Part shown: positions 32,882 through 42,511 of the stretch, piece by piece
Layout: every line of letters starts with the position of its first letter
Position numbering within the stretch: position 1 is the stretch's first letter
From: Ruminococcus callidus
GTDB lineage: Bacteria > Bacillota > Clostridia > Oscillospirales > Ruminococcaceae
Assembly: GCF_020709055.1 (NCBI RefSeq)
Contig: NZ_JAJFCK010000017.1
Span: forward strand, 1-62,387
DNA length: 62,387 nt
Direction: 5' to 3'
Translations under genes and position numbers: made by a program
Notes under the pieces: generated by a model
Told to the model about the DNA's origin: nothing
The model's input: only the letters and a program-made list of their open reading frames with translations
Databases searched by the model: none

Positions 32882-34177
32882 TTAAAAGTTCCGGGATGCA
32901 AAGTAATCCTCGGCATCCGCCAGCGTCTTATCAATTTCACACAGCGTGTGCGCATTGGAGACAAATGCCGCCTCGAACTGGCTTGGGCCAAAGTAGCTTC
33001 CGGTGTCCAGCATATAGTGGAAATATTCTTTAAACTGCTGAGTGTCCGCTTTCTTGGCACTGGTATAATCGGTCACAGGTTCCGGCGTAAAGTACAGGCA
33101 GGACAGCGAACCGATGCCGTTGACGGTGCACGGCGCATGATACCGGCGAATAATCTCCTCCAAACCGCTGCGCAGACGATGGGACAGGAAGCCGATCTGC
33201 CGGTACACCTCCGGATGCGCTTTCAGATAGCGAAGCTGCGTCAGACCGGCGCACATTGCCACGGGATTGCCGCTGAGCGTCCCCGCCTGATAGACAGAAC
33301 CGAGGGGCGAAACCAGCTGCATGATCTCCTTTCTTCCGCCGTATGCGCCAACCGGCATACCGCCGCCGATAATCTTGCCATAAGTTACCAGATCCGGCGT
33401 GATGCCAAAGTGTCCGATTGCGCCGTCGATTTGCAGACGGAATCCGGTAATGACCTCATCGAAAATCAGCAGTGCGCCGTACTGGTCACAGAGCTGGCGC
33501 AATCCCGGAAGGAAGGACTTTTTCGGCACGACTACGCCCATATTAGCTGCCACCGGTTCGACGATGACACAGGCGATCTCCGAAGGGTACTGCTGGAACA
33601 GCCGTTCCACGCTGTCCAGATCGTTATAAACCGCAGAGAGGGTATCAGCAGTGCATCCCCGCGGGACTCCGCTGGAATCCGGAATGCCGGAGGTCATGAC
33701 ACCGGATCCGGCTTTGACCAGCATAGCATCAGCGTGGCCGTGGTAGCAGCCCTCAAACTTCACGATCTTATCTCTGCCGGTAAAGCCTCTGGCAGCACGC
33801 ACGGCACTCATAACAGCCTCTGTGCCGGAGTTCACCATACGCATCATCTCCACGCACGGCACGATCTCATGAATCAGCTCCGCCATCTCCACTTCCAGTG
33901 CAGTGGCTGCACCGTAGCTCAGACCGTTTTCCAGCTGTTTCCGGACGGCATCCAGCACGAAATCCGGATTGTGTCCCAGAATCATCGGCCCCCACGAGCC
34001 AATGTAATCGATATAGGCGTTGCCGTCCTCATCATAGAGGTATTGCTCCTTGGCACGCCGGATAAACCGTGGCGTTCCGCCCACCGACAAAAACGCACGC
34101 ACCGGAGAATTGACACCGCCCGGCATCAATTCCTTGGCACGGGAATAGAGTTCCTCTGAACACTCTGTATGCATCAT
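32882..34177 (-). CDS. hemL: Glutamate-1-semialdehyde aminotransferase HemL
   Basis: A 431-residue PLP enzyme that makes 5-aminolevulinate from glutamate-1-semialdehyde. The PLP Lys is in TYGKIIGGGMPVGAYGG, and the GGVNSPVRAFLSVGG start and FEGCYHGHADAMLVKAGSG loop are typical. The ATG at 34177 overlaps the hemB stop (ATGATG around TGA), with GAGGGGAG six bases ahead. It is the fourth gene in the order hemA-hemC-hemB-hemL. Confidence 0.95.
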   Translation of the reverse strand: MMHTECSEELYSRAKELMPGGVNSPVRAFLSVGGTPRFIRRAKEQYLYDEDGNAYIDYIGSWGPMILGHNPDFVLDAVRKQLENGLSYGAATALEVEMAELIHEIVPCVEMMRMVNSGTEAVMSAVRAARGFTGRDKIVKFEGCYHGHADAMLVKAGSGVMTSGIPDSSGVPRGCTADTLSAVYNDLDSVERLFQQYPSEIACVIVEPVAANMGVVVPKKSFLPGLRQLCDQYGALLIFDEVITGFRLQIDGAIGHFGITPDLVTYGKIIGGGMPVGAYGGRKEIMQLVSPLGSVYQAGTLSGNPVAMCAGLTQLRYLKAHPEVYRQIGFLSHRLRSGLEEIIRRYHAPCTVNGIGSLSCLYFTPEPVTDYTSAKKADTQQFKEYFHYMLDTGSYFGPSQFEAAFVSNAHTLCEIDKTLADAEDYFASRNF

Positions 34178-35157
34178 CCAATTCTCCCCTCTTTGATATA
34201 CTGCGCCAGTTCCATGGCGAAATAGGTAATCAGCAGATCTGCACCGGCACGGTACATGCACACTGCTGATTCACAGATAACGGCAGTTCTGTCGATATAT
34301 CCGGCAGCAGCTGCTGCCTGAATCATGGCGTATTCTCCGCTGACGCTATAGAGCGCAACGGGCTGGTGAAAACGCTCTTTCAGCGACTTCAGCACATCCA
34401 GATATGCCATGCCTGGCTTCACCATAAGGATGTCCGCACCCTCCTGCACGTCCAGCTCTGCCTCCAGAATTGCCTCCCGTGCGTTGTGCGGATCCATCTG
34501 ATAACCCTTCCGATCGCCGAACGCCGGCGCAGAACCGGCAGCATCCCGAAACGGTCCGTAGAAAGCTGAGGCGTACTTGACGGAATACGCCATAATGGGT
34601 GTATTCACAAAACCGTTTTCATCCAGAACCTGCCGGATTCTTCCAACTCTGCCGTCCATCATATCCGAGGGCGCTACCATGTCCGCCCCTGCCTGCACGT
34701 GGGAGAGCGCAGTTTTTGCCAGCACTTCCAGCGTCTGATCGTTATCCACGTCATGTCCGCAGAGAATCCCGCAGTGCCCGTGGGAGGTATACTCGCACAT
34801 ACAGACATCGGTAATCACATAGAACTGCGGAAAAGCCGCTTTGATGTGCCGGATTGCCCGCTGCACAATGCCGTCCGGCTGCCATGCGCCGCTGCCGACC
34901 TCATCTTTCTGTGCCGGAATGCCGAAGAGCAGCACGCTCTTCACGCCAGAATCCGACACCTGATGCAAAATTTCATCCACTCGATCCAGACTCCACCGAT
35001 ACTGTCCGGGCATGGAGGGAATCTCCTCCTTGACGTTGGTTCCCTCCTGCACAAACATGGGATAGACCAGCGTATCCGCAGAAATCCGTGTTTCCCGTAC
35101 CATGCTGCGAAGCAGCGCACTGCTGCGCAGACGACGGGGACGATTGGTCAAATTCAT
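34174..35157 (-). CDS. hemB: Porphobilinogen synthase HemB
   Basis: A 327-residue enzyme that condenses two 5-aminolevulinates to porphobilinogen. The zinc-binding Cys cluster is in DVCMCEYTSHGHCG. The Schiff-base lysines lie in MAYSVKYASAFYGPFRDA and in DILMVKPGMAYLDV. The length is standard. The start follows a weak AAAG ribosome binding site. It is co-oriented and tightly spaced with hemC upstream and hemL downstream. Confidence 0.96.
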   Translation of the reverse strand: MNLTNRPRRLRSSALLRSMVRETRISADTLVYPMFVQEGTNVKEEIPSMPGQYRWSLDRVDEILHQVSDSGVKSVLLFGIPAQKDEVGSGAWQPDGIVQRAIRHIKAAFPQFYVITDVCMCEYTSHGHCGILCGHDVDNDQTLEVLAKTALSHVQAGADMVAPSDMMDGRVGRIRQVLDENGFVNTPIMAYSVKYASAFYGPFRDAAGSAPAFGDRKGYQMDPHNAREAILEAELDVQEGADILMVKPGMAYLDVLKSLKERFHQPVALYSVSGEYAMIQAAAAAGYIDRTAVICESAVCMYRAGADLLITYFAMELAQYIKEGRIG

Positions 35158-35181
35158 TGTTCATACCAGCTTTCTATTGAA

Positions 35182-36048
35182 TTATGCAAGTTGCCGTGCC
35201 AGTTCTTCCGCCAGCACAGCAGCATCTCTCGCATTTCCCTGTACCACGGCACGTTTCGGAACGCCGCCCATACCGGAAAATCCGTAGAGCGTCATCTGTG
35301 TTCCGCTGCATCTGGCGTGGCAGCCCACCGGCGCAGAGCAGTCTCCGCCCAGCAGTGCTGACAAGCGGCGTTCTGTTTTGGCGCAGAGTGCAACATCCGG
35401 ATGGTTCAGCTTTTCCAGCAGTTCGGCGTACTCGCCGGCACGGCTCTGCGTCACCATAACACCCTGCCCGGCTGCCGGCACCATCTGTTCCGGTGAAAAC
35501 CGCTGGTGAATCCGATGACTCAGATCCAGCCGTTTTAAGCCGGCTTCCGCCAGAATCAGAGCGCCGTATTCCCCGCGATCCAGCTTTTCCAGCCGTGTCA
35601 GCACATTGCCCCGCACCGGCCTGACCGCCGCATCCGGATGCAGCTGCTGAAACTGCATGCTACGCCGCAAGCTGGCGCATCCCACCGGCGCAGCAGCGTC
35701 CCAGTCAGAAGCTCCCTCCGGCAAAACCAGAACATCGCCGGGCGACTCCTGTGCAGAATATGCGCCAATGGGCAGCGCCGGATTCTCCTCCGCCGGCACA
35801 TCTTTCAGGCTGTGAACGCACAAATCCACTTCTCCGGATAAAAGCGCATTATCCAATTCCTTTAAGAACAATCCTTTCCCGCCAATCTTGTCCAGCGTTC
35901 GGTTCAGAATCTTGTCGCCAGTCGTTTTCATGGTCACCAGTTCCAGCCTGGCATCCGGCAGGCTGCGCTGAATCTCCGCCATGACCAGCTGACTCTGGAT
36001 GATGGCAAGACGGCTGGCACGGCTGCCAATGCGAATCACTTCTCCCAT
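35182..36048 (-). CDS. hemC: Hydroxymethylbilane synthase HemC
   Basis: A 288-residue enzyme that polymerises four porphobilinogens. The dipyrromethane cofactor Cys is in LLGGDCSAPVG. IRIGSRASRLAIIQSQLV at the start and FLKELDNALLSGEVDLCVHSLKD are hallmarks. The ATG at 36048 starts four bases after the hemA stop with little ribosome binding site, so it probably depends on coupling. Confidence 0.95.
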   Translation of the reverse strand: MGEVIRIGSRASRLAIIQSQLVMAEIQRSLPDARLELVTMKTTGDKILNRTLDKIGGKGLFLKELDNALLSGEVDLCVHSLKDVPAEENPALPIGAYSAQESPGDVLVLPEGASDWDAAAPVGCASLRRSMQFQQLHPDAAVRPVRGNVLTRLEKLDRGEYGALILAEAGLKRLDLSHRIHQRFSPEQMVPAAGQGVMVTQSRAGEYAELLEKLNHPDVALCAKTERRLSALLGGDCSAPVGCHARCSGTQMTLYGFSGMGGVPKRAVVQGNARDAAVLAEELARQLA

Positions 36049-36051
36049 GGG

Positions 36052-37239
36052 TTAAAATCGCCCCCTGTCTTTGATTTTGGTACAGCAATCCTGCAACAGC
36101 GCCGGTTCAATCTGGGCTTTCATGCTGCCCATGAGCATGTCCACCGTTTTTTCTGCGGTCAGGCGAACGATCTTCTCCAGCTGCGGTACAGACTGATAAG
36201 CATCAACTGCTGTGCTATGCAGAATACGCTGGGCTGTCAGCTCTTTCAGCTGCTGCATGTATGGCACCGAGTCCCGATAGTTTCGCCACATGCGAAAGGT
36301 ATCCGCATACTGCTTGGCAATTTGGTGCAGCGCAGTGATTGCCTGCTGGTCTGGTGCTGTGTCGCTCTGTAAGTCGTCCAGATTCCACAGCGTCACGCCG
36401 TCCAGTGTCCCGCAAGAGGCTTCGATGTCTCGTGGCATTGCCAGATCTACCAGCATCGCCGGACGGTGCTGCACCTGTTCCAGCTGGTGCTTCCAGATGG
36501 TATAGTGCGGGCTGCGGGTGGCACTGATGACAATGTCCGCCTGCTCCATCCGGGAAAAGCGCTGTTCATAGGATACGGGCACAGTGCCAAAGGGCACAAC
36601 AGTTTCCCCGCGATGATAGGAACGAAGCGTCACCATTGTTTGACACCCCTTTTGCACCAGCAGAGATGCGGCGAGCCGTCCCATATTACCGTTGCCAATG
36701 ACAAGACAGCGCTTTTCCCGCAAGTCCCCCAGCACCTGCTCCAGACGCTGCACTGCACGATAGGACACGGAGAGCGGCACGGCAGAAACAGCGACCTGCG
36801 TCAATGCCTCCTTCCCGGCGGAAACCGCCGTGCGGAACAGTGTGTCCAGCACCGCATCTGTGGTATGGCAGCTTCTCGCCATTTCCAGCGCACCGCCGAT
36901 CTGTGTCACGATCTGTTCCTCGTGCAGAATCTGGGAGTGCAAACCGCAGGCGACCTCCATCAGATGCTGCGCTGCCACCATCTCCTCCAGCAACAAGAGT
37001 TCCGGCACCGCCGTTTCGGATTTTGCCGCACGCAGCAGCTCCGCCGGAGAAATGTCCGATTCCGCAGTGATGTATAATTCTGTCCGATTGCAGGTCGCCA
37101 AGAGCACCGCACCGGATACGCCGGATTCCTGCACCAGTGCGGTCAGGAATGCCTTCGCCTGCTCCATGGAAAACGCAAGCGCCTCCCGCACTGCAATCTC
37201 TGCTGAATGCACATCGAGTCCAGCCATGAATAACCGCAT
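36052..37239 (-). CDS. hemA: Glutamyl-tRNA reductase HemA
   Basis: A 395-residue NADPH enzyme that reduces glutamyl-tRNA to glutamate-1-semialdehyde, the entry step of the C5 pathway. The catalytic Cys is in LLATCNRTELY, the NADPH site GNGNMGRLAASLL follows, and the PRDIEASCGTLDGVTLWNLDD segment fits the family. The ATG at 37239 (MRLFMAGLDV) has GGAAGTG upstream and a good promoter 40 bases before it. It leads the six-gene siroheme operon. Confidence 0.95.
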   Translation of the reverse strand: MRLFMAGLDVHSAEIAVREALAFSMEQAKAFLTALVQESGVSGAVLLATCNRTELYITAESDISPAELLRAAKSETAVPELLLLEEMVAAQHLMEVACGLHSQILHEEQIVTQIGGALEMARSCHTTDAVLDTLFRTAVSAGKEALTQVAVSAVPLSVSYRAVQRLEQVLGDLREKRCLVIGNGNMGRLAASLLVQKGCQTMVTLRSYHRGETVVPFGTVPVSYEQRFSRMEQADIVISATRSPHYTIWKHQLEQVQHRPAMLVDLAMPRDIEASCGTLDGVTLWNLDDLQSDTAPDQQAITALHQIAKQYADTFRMWRNYRDSVPYMQQLKELTAQRILHSTAVDAYQSVPQLEKIVRLTAEKTVDMLMGSMKAQIEPALLQDCCTKIKDRGRF

Positions 37240-37552
37240 TTTTTCACTTCCATTTCGATCAGTCTGAGATATCCCTATAACTATAGCACACTTTTCGGTA
37301 AATATCAAGTTTTTCTGACCGGCATTTTTTGCGGGAACAACATGCGGATTTTTTCATTTCACGCCGATATTACGCTTCCAAAGCCGGCGTTTTGCCCGAA
37401 GCCACAGCGATTTTTGACAGTTTCAATTCACGTATCTTTTCAATTTAAAAATAGTTTAATAATACTTTATCGTTCGTTAAATAATCGTTTCGTTTTCTTT
37501 GAATTTTTTCATGTATGATAAAAAAGACAAATTACAAAGGAGCTATTGTGGC
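37240..37552. other. AT-rich divergent intergenic region between hemA and the DUF368 gene
   Basis: This 313-base gap holds the hemA promoter at its left end. The right part (37430-37530) is very AT-rich with two near-direct repeats of ATCGTT-CGTT around 37471-37495, which could be a regulator site, and presumably holds the promoter of the DUF368 gene. No clear -35/-10 pair with good spacing was found there. No small gene was seen. Confidence 0.5.
37280..37308 (-). promoter_or_regulatory. Sigma-A promoter of the siroheme operon
   Basis: On the minus strand, TTGATA (37303-37308), 17-base spacer, TATAGT (37280-37285), about 40 bases ahead of hemA. Confidence 0.78.
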
Positions 37553-38470
37553 ATGAAAAAAATCATCACATTTATCCATGGATTCTGCATGGCGCTGGCG
37601 GACAGCGTTCCCGGCGTATCCGGCGGAACCATTGCGTTTTTGCTGGGATTCTACGACCGCTTTGTCGACTCGCTAGATGACCTGATCTCCGGAACCAAGG
37701 AAAAACGCATTGCCGCCCTGAAGTATCTGATCAAGCTCGGCATTGGCTGGGCAATCGGATTCTGTCTTGCCGTGCTGATTCTGGCAAACGTCTTTGAAAC
37801 GCACATCTACCAGATATCCTCGCTATTTATGGGATTCATTGTCTTTGCAATCCCTATTGTCATCATAGAGGAAAAAGGATGTCTGAAAGAGAAGCTCAGC
37901 CGAATCTTCTTCATCCTCATTGGCATTGCGCTGGTATCCGCTATCACCTACTTCAATCCGGTGGGCGGCGGAAACGGCATGGATCTGAGCCATCCGGGAA
38001 TCGGGATGTACCTCTATGTCTTTGTCTGCGGTGCAGTTGCCATCTGTGCCATGATTCTGCCGGGCATCTCCGGTTCGACGCTGCTGCTGATCTTCGGCAT
38101 CTACCTGCCTATCATCACCGCCATCAAAGACATCCTGCACTTGCAGTTCCACTCTCTCCCCATCGTCATTGTATTTGGCATTGGCGTTTTGACGGGCATC
38201 GTTGCCATTATCAAAATCATCCGTGCCGCGCTGGAAAAGCATCGTGCTGCGACGGTCTTTCTCATCATCGGATTGATGATCGGTTCGCTTTATGCGATCA
38301 CCATGGGACCGACCACGCTGAAAAATCCGCAGGATGCCCTCTCTCTGCACACCTTCAGCATTCTTTTCTTCCTGATCGGCGGTGCTGTGATCTGGGGCTT
38401 ACAGCTTTTGAAGTTCTTTTCCGAGAAACCGGAAAAGGCAAAGCAGAGCGAAAAAGAAAAAGCAGATTAA
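37553..38470 (+). CDS. DUF368 membrane protein (PopT-type undecaprenyl-phosphate translocase)
   Basis: A 305-residue membrane protein with about eight to nine hydrophobic segments. The family signature ADSVPGVSGGTIAFLLGFYDRF is near residues 16-37, and a second inverted-topology copy, ICAMILPGISGSTLLLIFGIY, is near the middle. DUF368 proteins were identified as PopT, which return the lipid carrier undecaprenyl phosphate to the inner leaflet for cell-wall synthesis. The ATG at 37553 has AAAGGAG about ten bases upstream. The Lys/Glu-rich tail is likely cytoplasmic. The gene is monocistronic, ending at a strong hairpin. Confidence 0.85.
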   Translation: MKKIITFIHGFCMALADSVPGVSGGTIAFLLGFYDRFVDSLDDLISGTKEKRIAALKYLIKLGIGWAIGFCLAVLILANVFETHIYQISSLFMGFIVFAIPIVIIEEKGCLKEKLSRIFFILIGIALVSAITYFNPVGGGNGMDLSHPGIGMYLYVFVCGAVAICAMILPGISGSTLLLIFGIYLPIITAIKDILHLQFHSLPIVIVFGIGVLTGIVAIIKIIRAALEKHRAATVFLIIGLMIGSLYAITMGPTTLKNPQDALSLHTFSILFFLIGGAVIWGLQLLKFFSEKPEKAKQSEKEKAD

Positions 38471-38499
38471 TATCCATTGACTACACATTCAAAAATCTA

Positions 38500-38537
38500 A
38501 AACTGCCGTTCCGCAAAACTTTACGGAACGGCAGTTT
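38500..38537. terminator. Bidirectional terminator between the DUF368 gene and metE
   Basis: A perfect 14-base stem AAACTGCCGTTCCG / CGGAACGGCAGTTT around a 10-base loop, with T-rich ends, between two convergent genes. Confidence 0.88.
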
Positions 38538-38572
38538 CTATGGATGATGGCAGTTGTTGTTTTCCGATTGGA

Positions 38573-40843
38573 TTACTTTGCGTTTCTGCACGCTGCGGCA
38601 GCCTGTACCATGTGTTCCAGACTGGGACGTGTTTCTGCCTCGCCTCTGGTCTTCAAACCGCAGTCCGGATTGACCCAGAGCTTTTCCTTGGGGATGCGCT
38701 TCAGCATCTTTTCGATTGCCGTCTGAATCTCCTCCACAGAGGGAACACGGGGCGAGTGGATGTCATAGACACCGGGGCCAACTTCCGTGCGGAAATGGTT
38801 TTCCTGCAAAACATCCAGAATCGTCAGATCGGAACGGCTTGCCTCAAAGGTGATGACATCGGCATCCATGTCGTCGATCTCACGGATGATATCTGCAAAT
38901 TCACTGTAGCACATATGGGTGTGAATCTGCGTTTCCGGCTTGACACCGCTGTGTACCAGACGGAACGCCGGAATTGCCCAGCTCAAATAATCCGACTGCC
39001 AGTCCGACTTCCGCAGCGGCAGCTTTTCCCGCAGAGCAGCTTCGTCTACCTGAATCATGCGGATTCCGTTTTTCTCCAGATCTAGCACTTCCTCCCGAAT
39101 CGCCAGTGCGATCTGGTAAGCACACGCCTGAAGGGAAATGTCCTCTCTCGGGAACGACCAGTTCAAAATCGTCACAGGGCCAGTCAGCATGCCCTTCATG
39201 GGCTTTTTCGTCAGGCTCTGCGCATATACCGACCAATCCACAGTCATGGGTTTGGCACGGCTGATGTCGCCCCATACCACCGGCGGTTTTACACAGCGTG
39301 TGCCATAGGACTGCACCCATGCCTTTTCAGTAAACAGATAGCCGTCCAGACACTCGCCGAAATATTCCACCATGTCGTTTCGCTCGAATTCTCCGTGTAC
39401 CAGCACGTCTAGTCCGATCTCCTCCTGCGCCTTGACACACTCTGCGATCTTTCGGCGATTAAACTGTACATACTCTGCCTCGGTGATCTCACCTTTTCGG
39501 AATGCCGCACGGTTGGCACGAACCTCCGCAGTCTGTGGGAAAGAACCGATGGTCGTTGTCGGCAGAAACGGCAGCTGGAATTCGGCATGCTGAATCTTTT
39601 CCCGTTCTGCAAATGCCGGCAGACGCACAAAATCTGATGCGGTCAGAGCAGCCACTTTTTCCTGTACCGCTGCATTGCTGCAATTTCTGGATTCGGCAAA
39701 GAGTGCGGCGTTTTTCTGATATGCTGCGGTTTCTGCGGGATCCGCAGCATCCAGAATCCGGGACAGCTCCGAGAGTTCGGTCAGCTTTTCCTCAGCAAAA
39801 GCAAAGTGCTTCCGGTATTCCTCCGCCAGCTTCTTCTCATGGCGCAGCGTGTACGGCACGTGGAGCAGAGAACACGAGGTGTTTAAAACGATTTCTCCGC
39901 AGAACGGCTTCAGCTGTTCCACCAGTTTTCTGGTCTTGTCGTAGCGGTTGCGCCAGATGTTCTTGCCATTGACAACGCCGGCAAACAGCACCTTTTCCTT
40001 GGGGAATCCATTTGCCTGTACCAGAGACAGCGACTGTTTTCCTTCGAGGAAATCCAAACCGATTCCGTCAAATGCCAGTTTGCATACAGTGGAATAGCAG
40101 TCCCGAACATCTCCGAAGTAGGTTTGCAGCAATACCCGAACACTGCCCTTTGCTGCCAAAATCTTCTGGTAGAGCCGGCGGAACAGGTCGATTTCCGCTG
40201 CGGTCAAATCCATAACCAGACACGGTTCATCAAATTCTACCCACTCTGCGCCAAGTTCGTTCCACTTTTCCAGATAGGTGCAGTATGCAGCAGCAGCCTC
40301 ATCGGCAAAATCCTCTGCTGTCTTTTCGCCGGTGTACTTTGCCAGCCTCAAAAACGTAAACGGTCCGATGAGCACCGGTTTTCCGGAAATGCCCTGCTGC
40401 TTTGCCTCCTGCCACTCGGAAAACGGCTTGGTTCCGGTGAGAAAAATCTGTGTGTCGTCTGCAATTTCCGGCACCATGTAGTGATAGTTCGTGTTGAACC
40501 ACTTCTTCATGGCAAATGCCTTGACATCGCCCTGTGTTCCCTGATAGCCGCGTGCCATGGCGAAATAGGTGTCCAGTTCCGAGAGATGCAGGTCACGATA
40601 GCGCTTCGGCACTGCACCGAAAAGCACTGCGGTATCCAGCATATTGTCATAGAAAGAGAAATCGTTTACCGGAATCAGTCCGATTCCGGCTTCTTTCTGC
40701 AAGTTCCAGTGGGCAGCACGCAGCTGCTGTGCGGTCTGCTCCAGTTCCTGTGCTGTGATCTCATTTCTGAAATACTTCTCGCTGGCAAACTTCAGTTCCC
40801 GAAGGCTGCCAACTCTGGGAAATCCAATGATCGTTGTTTTCAT
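38573..40843 (-). CDS. metE: Cobalamin-independent methionine synthase MetE
   Basis: A 756-residue enzyme that transfers the methyl group of 5-methyltetrahydropteroyl-triglutamate to homocysteine. The two-barrel structure is complete: the N-terminal domain starts at [16 protein letters not shown], and the C-terminal domain has the zinc ligands HTHMCYS, a Glu, and the Cys in [10 protein letters not shown]. The ATG at 40843 has GGAG seven bases ahead. It would methylate homocysteine made by the MetY operon in this window, although it is a separate transcript with its own promoter. Confidence 0.96.
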   Translation of the reverse strand: MKTTIIGFPRVGSLRELKFASEKYFRNEITAQELEQTAQQLRAAHWNLQKEAGIGLIPVNDFSFYDNMLDTAVLFGAVPKRYRDLHLSELDTYFAMARGYQGTQGDVKAFAMKKWFNTNYHYMVPEIADDTQIFLTGTKPFSEWQEAKQQGISGKPVLIGPFTFLRLAKYTGEKTAEDFADEAAAAYCTYLEKWNELGAEWVEFDEPCLVMDLTAAEIDLFRRLYQKILAAKGSVRVLLQTYFGDVRDCYSTVCKLAFDGIGLDFLEGKQSLSLVQANGFPKEKVLFAGVVNGKNIWRNRYDKTRKLVEQLKPFCGEIVLNTSCSLLHVPYTLRHEKKLAEEYRKHFAFAEEKLTELSELSRILDAADPAETAAYQKNAALFAESRNCSNAAVQEKVAALTASDFVRLPAFAEREKIQHAEFQLPFLPTTTIGSFPQTAEVRANRAAFRKGEITEAEYVQFNRRKIAECVKAQEEIGLDVLVHGEFERNDMVEYFGECLDGYLFTEKAWVQSYGTRCVKPPVVWGDISRAKPMTVDWSVYAQSLTKKPMKGMLTGPVTILNWSFPREDISLQACAYQIALAIREEVLDLEKNGIRMIQVDEAALREKLPLRKSDWQSDYLSWAIPAFRLVHSGVKPETQIHTHMCYSEFADIIREIDDMDADVITFEASRSDLTILDVLQENHFRTEVGPGVYDIHSPRVPSVEEIQTAIEKMLKRIPKEKLWVNPDCGLKTRGEAETRPSLEHMVQAAAACRNAK

Positions 40844-40888
40844 AATTCGCTCCATTTCTGCGGTTTCCATGTGGTTTTTATTGTTTCC

Positions 40889-40917
40889 ATTATACCAGCG
40901 ATTTGGTGACATGTAAA
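40889..40917 (-). promoter_or_regulatory. Sigma-A promoter of metE
   Basis: On the minus strand, TTTACA (40912-40917), 17-base spacer, TATAAT (40889-40894), giving a short leader before the start at 40843. Confidence 0.82.
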
Positions 40918-40933
40918 ATATCTATTTTTTACA
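40912..40933. promoter_or_regulatory. Inverted repeat overlapping the metE -35 box
   Basis: TGTAAA (40912-40917) and TTTACA (40928-40933) form a perfect inverted repeat around a 10-base centre, with the first arm identical to the -35 box. A repressor or activator binding here could control metE. Confidence 0.35.
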
Positions 40934-41121
40934 GTTTGCTATTACTTTTTGGAATATCCGATTGATTTTTTTGCGCTACAAAATCATATGGGCAGGTGTG
41001 ACTGTGTTCGGTGCCATCGCTACACAAATTGCACCATGCGGCTGTTTCAGAAAAGCATCGGATGCACACCAAGCCAATACCGAAAGAAATTTATCTGATG
41101 AACTATTCTGTCTACAAATAC

Positions 41122-41150
41122 TTGACAATCCAAGTGTAAAATTATATACT
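41122..41150 (+). promoter_or_regulatory. Sigma-A promoter of the dockerin SGNH esterase genes
   Basis: TTGACA (41122-41127), 17-base spacer, TATACT (41145-41150), about 35 bases before the start codon. It would also serve the second esterase, which starts seven bases after the first stops. Confidence 0.83.
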
Positions 41151-41184
41151 ATAAATATATTCTTTTCAAAAAGGACTTGTGTGT

Positions 41185-42504
41185 ATGAAAAAAATCATTG
41201 CTTGCGCAGCTGTTGCCGGAATTACGGCAGCGCTGCTTGTTCCGCCCACAGCTTCTGCGGATTCGGCGAAAACCGTGGAAGTGCCCAATCCGGTAATCAG
41301 CCGAAATGTTCCCGCCTATTCCAGTGTCAATCCAGCTACTGCCTGCGCCGGAAACGACGATTACTACTATTCTTTCTGGAACGGCGCTGCGCCGGAGGAT
41401 TATCTCGCCTATGACCTCTCCGGTGTCCCTGAGGCACAGCGGCAGGTCATCGATGCCGTTTGGTACAATACCAGCGCATACGATACCATCGGCATGTACA
41501 GCAACCGCAACATGGAACCGTCGGATTATACCATTGAAGTAAATGCAGCGCAGGGCGGCGATTATCCGGAAGACGGATGGGAGATCGTAGAAACCGTCAC
41601 AGGAAACACCCTCAGTTCCCGGCAGCATCTCGTGGATTTCGCCGGATACAACTGGATTCGCCTGCACATCACCGGCGTAGACGGAAAAACATCCGGAACG
41701 TGCATGGTGAACTTTGACATTCACGACGTTTCCAACGGTATCTGCGACAGCTGGCTGTTTCTGGGAGATTCCATCACTGCCGGCGGTATGAACAACTGTT
41801 ATGGAACGGGATTCGCCACCTACCTCAACCGGCTGGATTCCCGCTACTTCCCCATTCAGGAAAACGGCGGTATCGGCGGAATTACCAGCACAGACGGAAG
41901 AAACAATATTGACCGCTGGCTGGAAACATTCCCCGGAAAGTACGTCTCCATTGCCTACGGAACCAATGACGCATGGGGCAACCAGACCGGTGCACAAACG
42001 TACTATGAGAATACGGTATACATGGTGCAGGCGGTTCTGGATGCCGGAAAAATTCCTGTGCTTCCGAAAATTCCCTTTGCCACGGAAGCAGGTGTGCAGA
42101 ATTACGAACAGGATTATAACGCCATGATCGACCGCATCTATACCCAGTACCCGCAGGTTATTCCCGGGCCGGACTTTTACAGCATTCTTCAGGAGCATCC
42201 GGAGTATCTGAGCAGCGACGGCGTACATCCATGCAGCGAGGGATACGAGGAGATGCGGCGCATTTGGGCGGAAACCATGTACGCACGTGTCTACCGGAAT
42301 ACAGCACTGCCGGACGGCGATATCAACGGGGACGGCGTGGTTTCGCTGGCGGATGCGGTAACGCTTCAGAAGTGGCTGCTGGAGCTGGACGGCTCTGCCA
42401 CACTGACCGGCGATCTGACGGGAGATGGCGTCATCAACGGCATGGATCTGGCACTGCTGCGGTACAAACTCCTGAACACAGCAAATGACACGGAGAAAGG
42501 ATGA
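41185..42504 (+). CDS. Secreted SGNH esterase with C-terminal dockerin
   Basis: A 439-residue extracellular esterase that probably removes acyl groups from plant polysaccharides. It has a signal peptide (1-25), an N-terminal beta-rich domain (about 30-185), and an SGNH hydrolase domain with catalytic Ser196 in LGDSITAG, Asn in YGTNDAWG, and Asp345/His348 in SSDGVHPC. A dockerin follows (about 375-439), with calcium loops in GDINGDGVVSLAD and GDLTGDGVINGMD. The ATG at 41185 is favoured over GTG 41179 because AAGGA is about ten bases away. It is co-transcribed with the next esterase. Confidence 0.9.
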   Translation: MKKIIACAAVAGITAALLVPPTASADSAKTVEVPNPVISRNVPAYSSVNPATACAGNDDYYYSFWNGAAPEDYLAYDLSGVPEAQRQVIDAVWYNTSAYDTIGMYSNRNMEPSDYTIEVNAAQGGDYPEDGWEIVETVTGNTLSSRQHLVDFAGYNWIRLHITGVDGKTSGTCMVNFDIHDVSNGICDSWLFLGDSITAGGMNNCYGTGFATYLNRLDSRYFPIQENGGIGGITSTDGRNNIDRWLETFPGKYVSIAYGTNDAWGNQTGAQTYYENTVYMVQAVLDAGKIPVLPKIPFATEAGVQNYEQDYNAMIDRIYTQYPQVIPGPDFYSILQEHPEYLSSDGVHPCSEGYEEMRRIWAETMYARVYRNTALPDGDINGDGVVSLADAVTLQKWLLELDGSATLTGDLTGDGVINGMDLALLRYKLLNTANDTEKG

Positions 42505-42511
42505 GAACCTC

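Larger units (their letters stand above)
40844..41184. other. Divergent intergenic region between metE and the SGNH esterase gene
   Basis: The 341-base gap holds the metE promoter on the left and the SGNH gene promoter on the right. Between them, 40940-41120 has no convincing gene, riboswitch or terminator. SAM or T-box leaders were looked for and not seen, and the metE leader is only about 40 bases long. Confidence 0.5.

Noticed and set aside
40844..41184. SAM riboswitch or T-box upstream of metE, and upstream of metY
   Set aside because: The metE leader is about 40 bases and the metY leader about 30, too short for either, and no antiterminator structure was seen.
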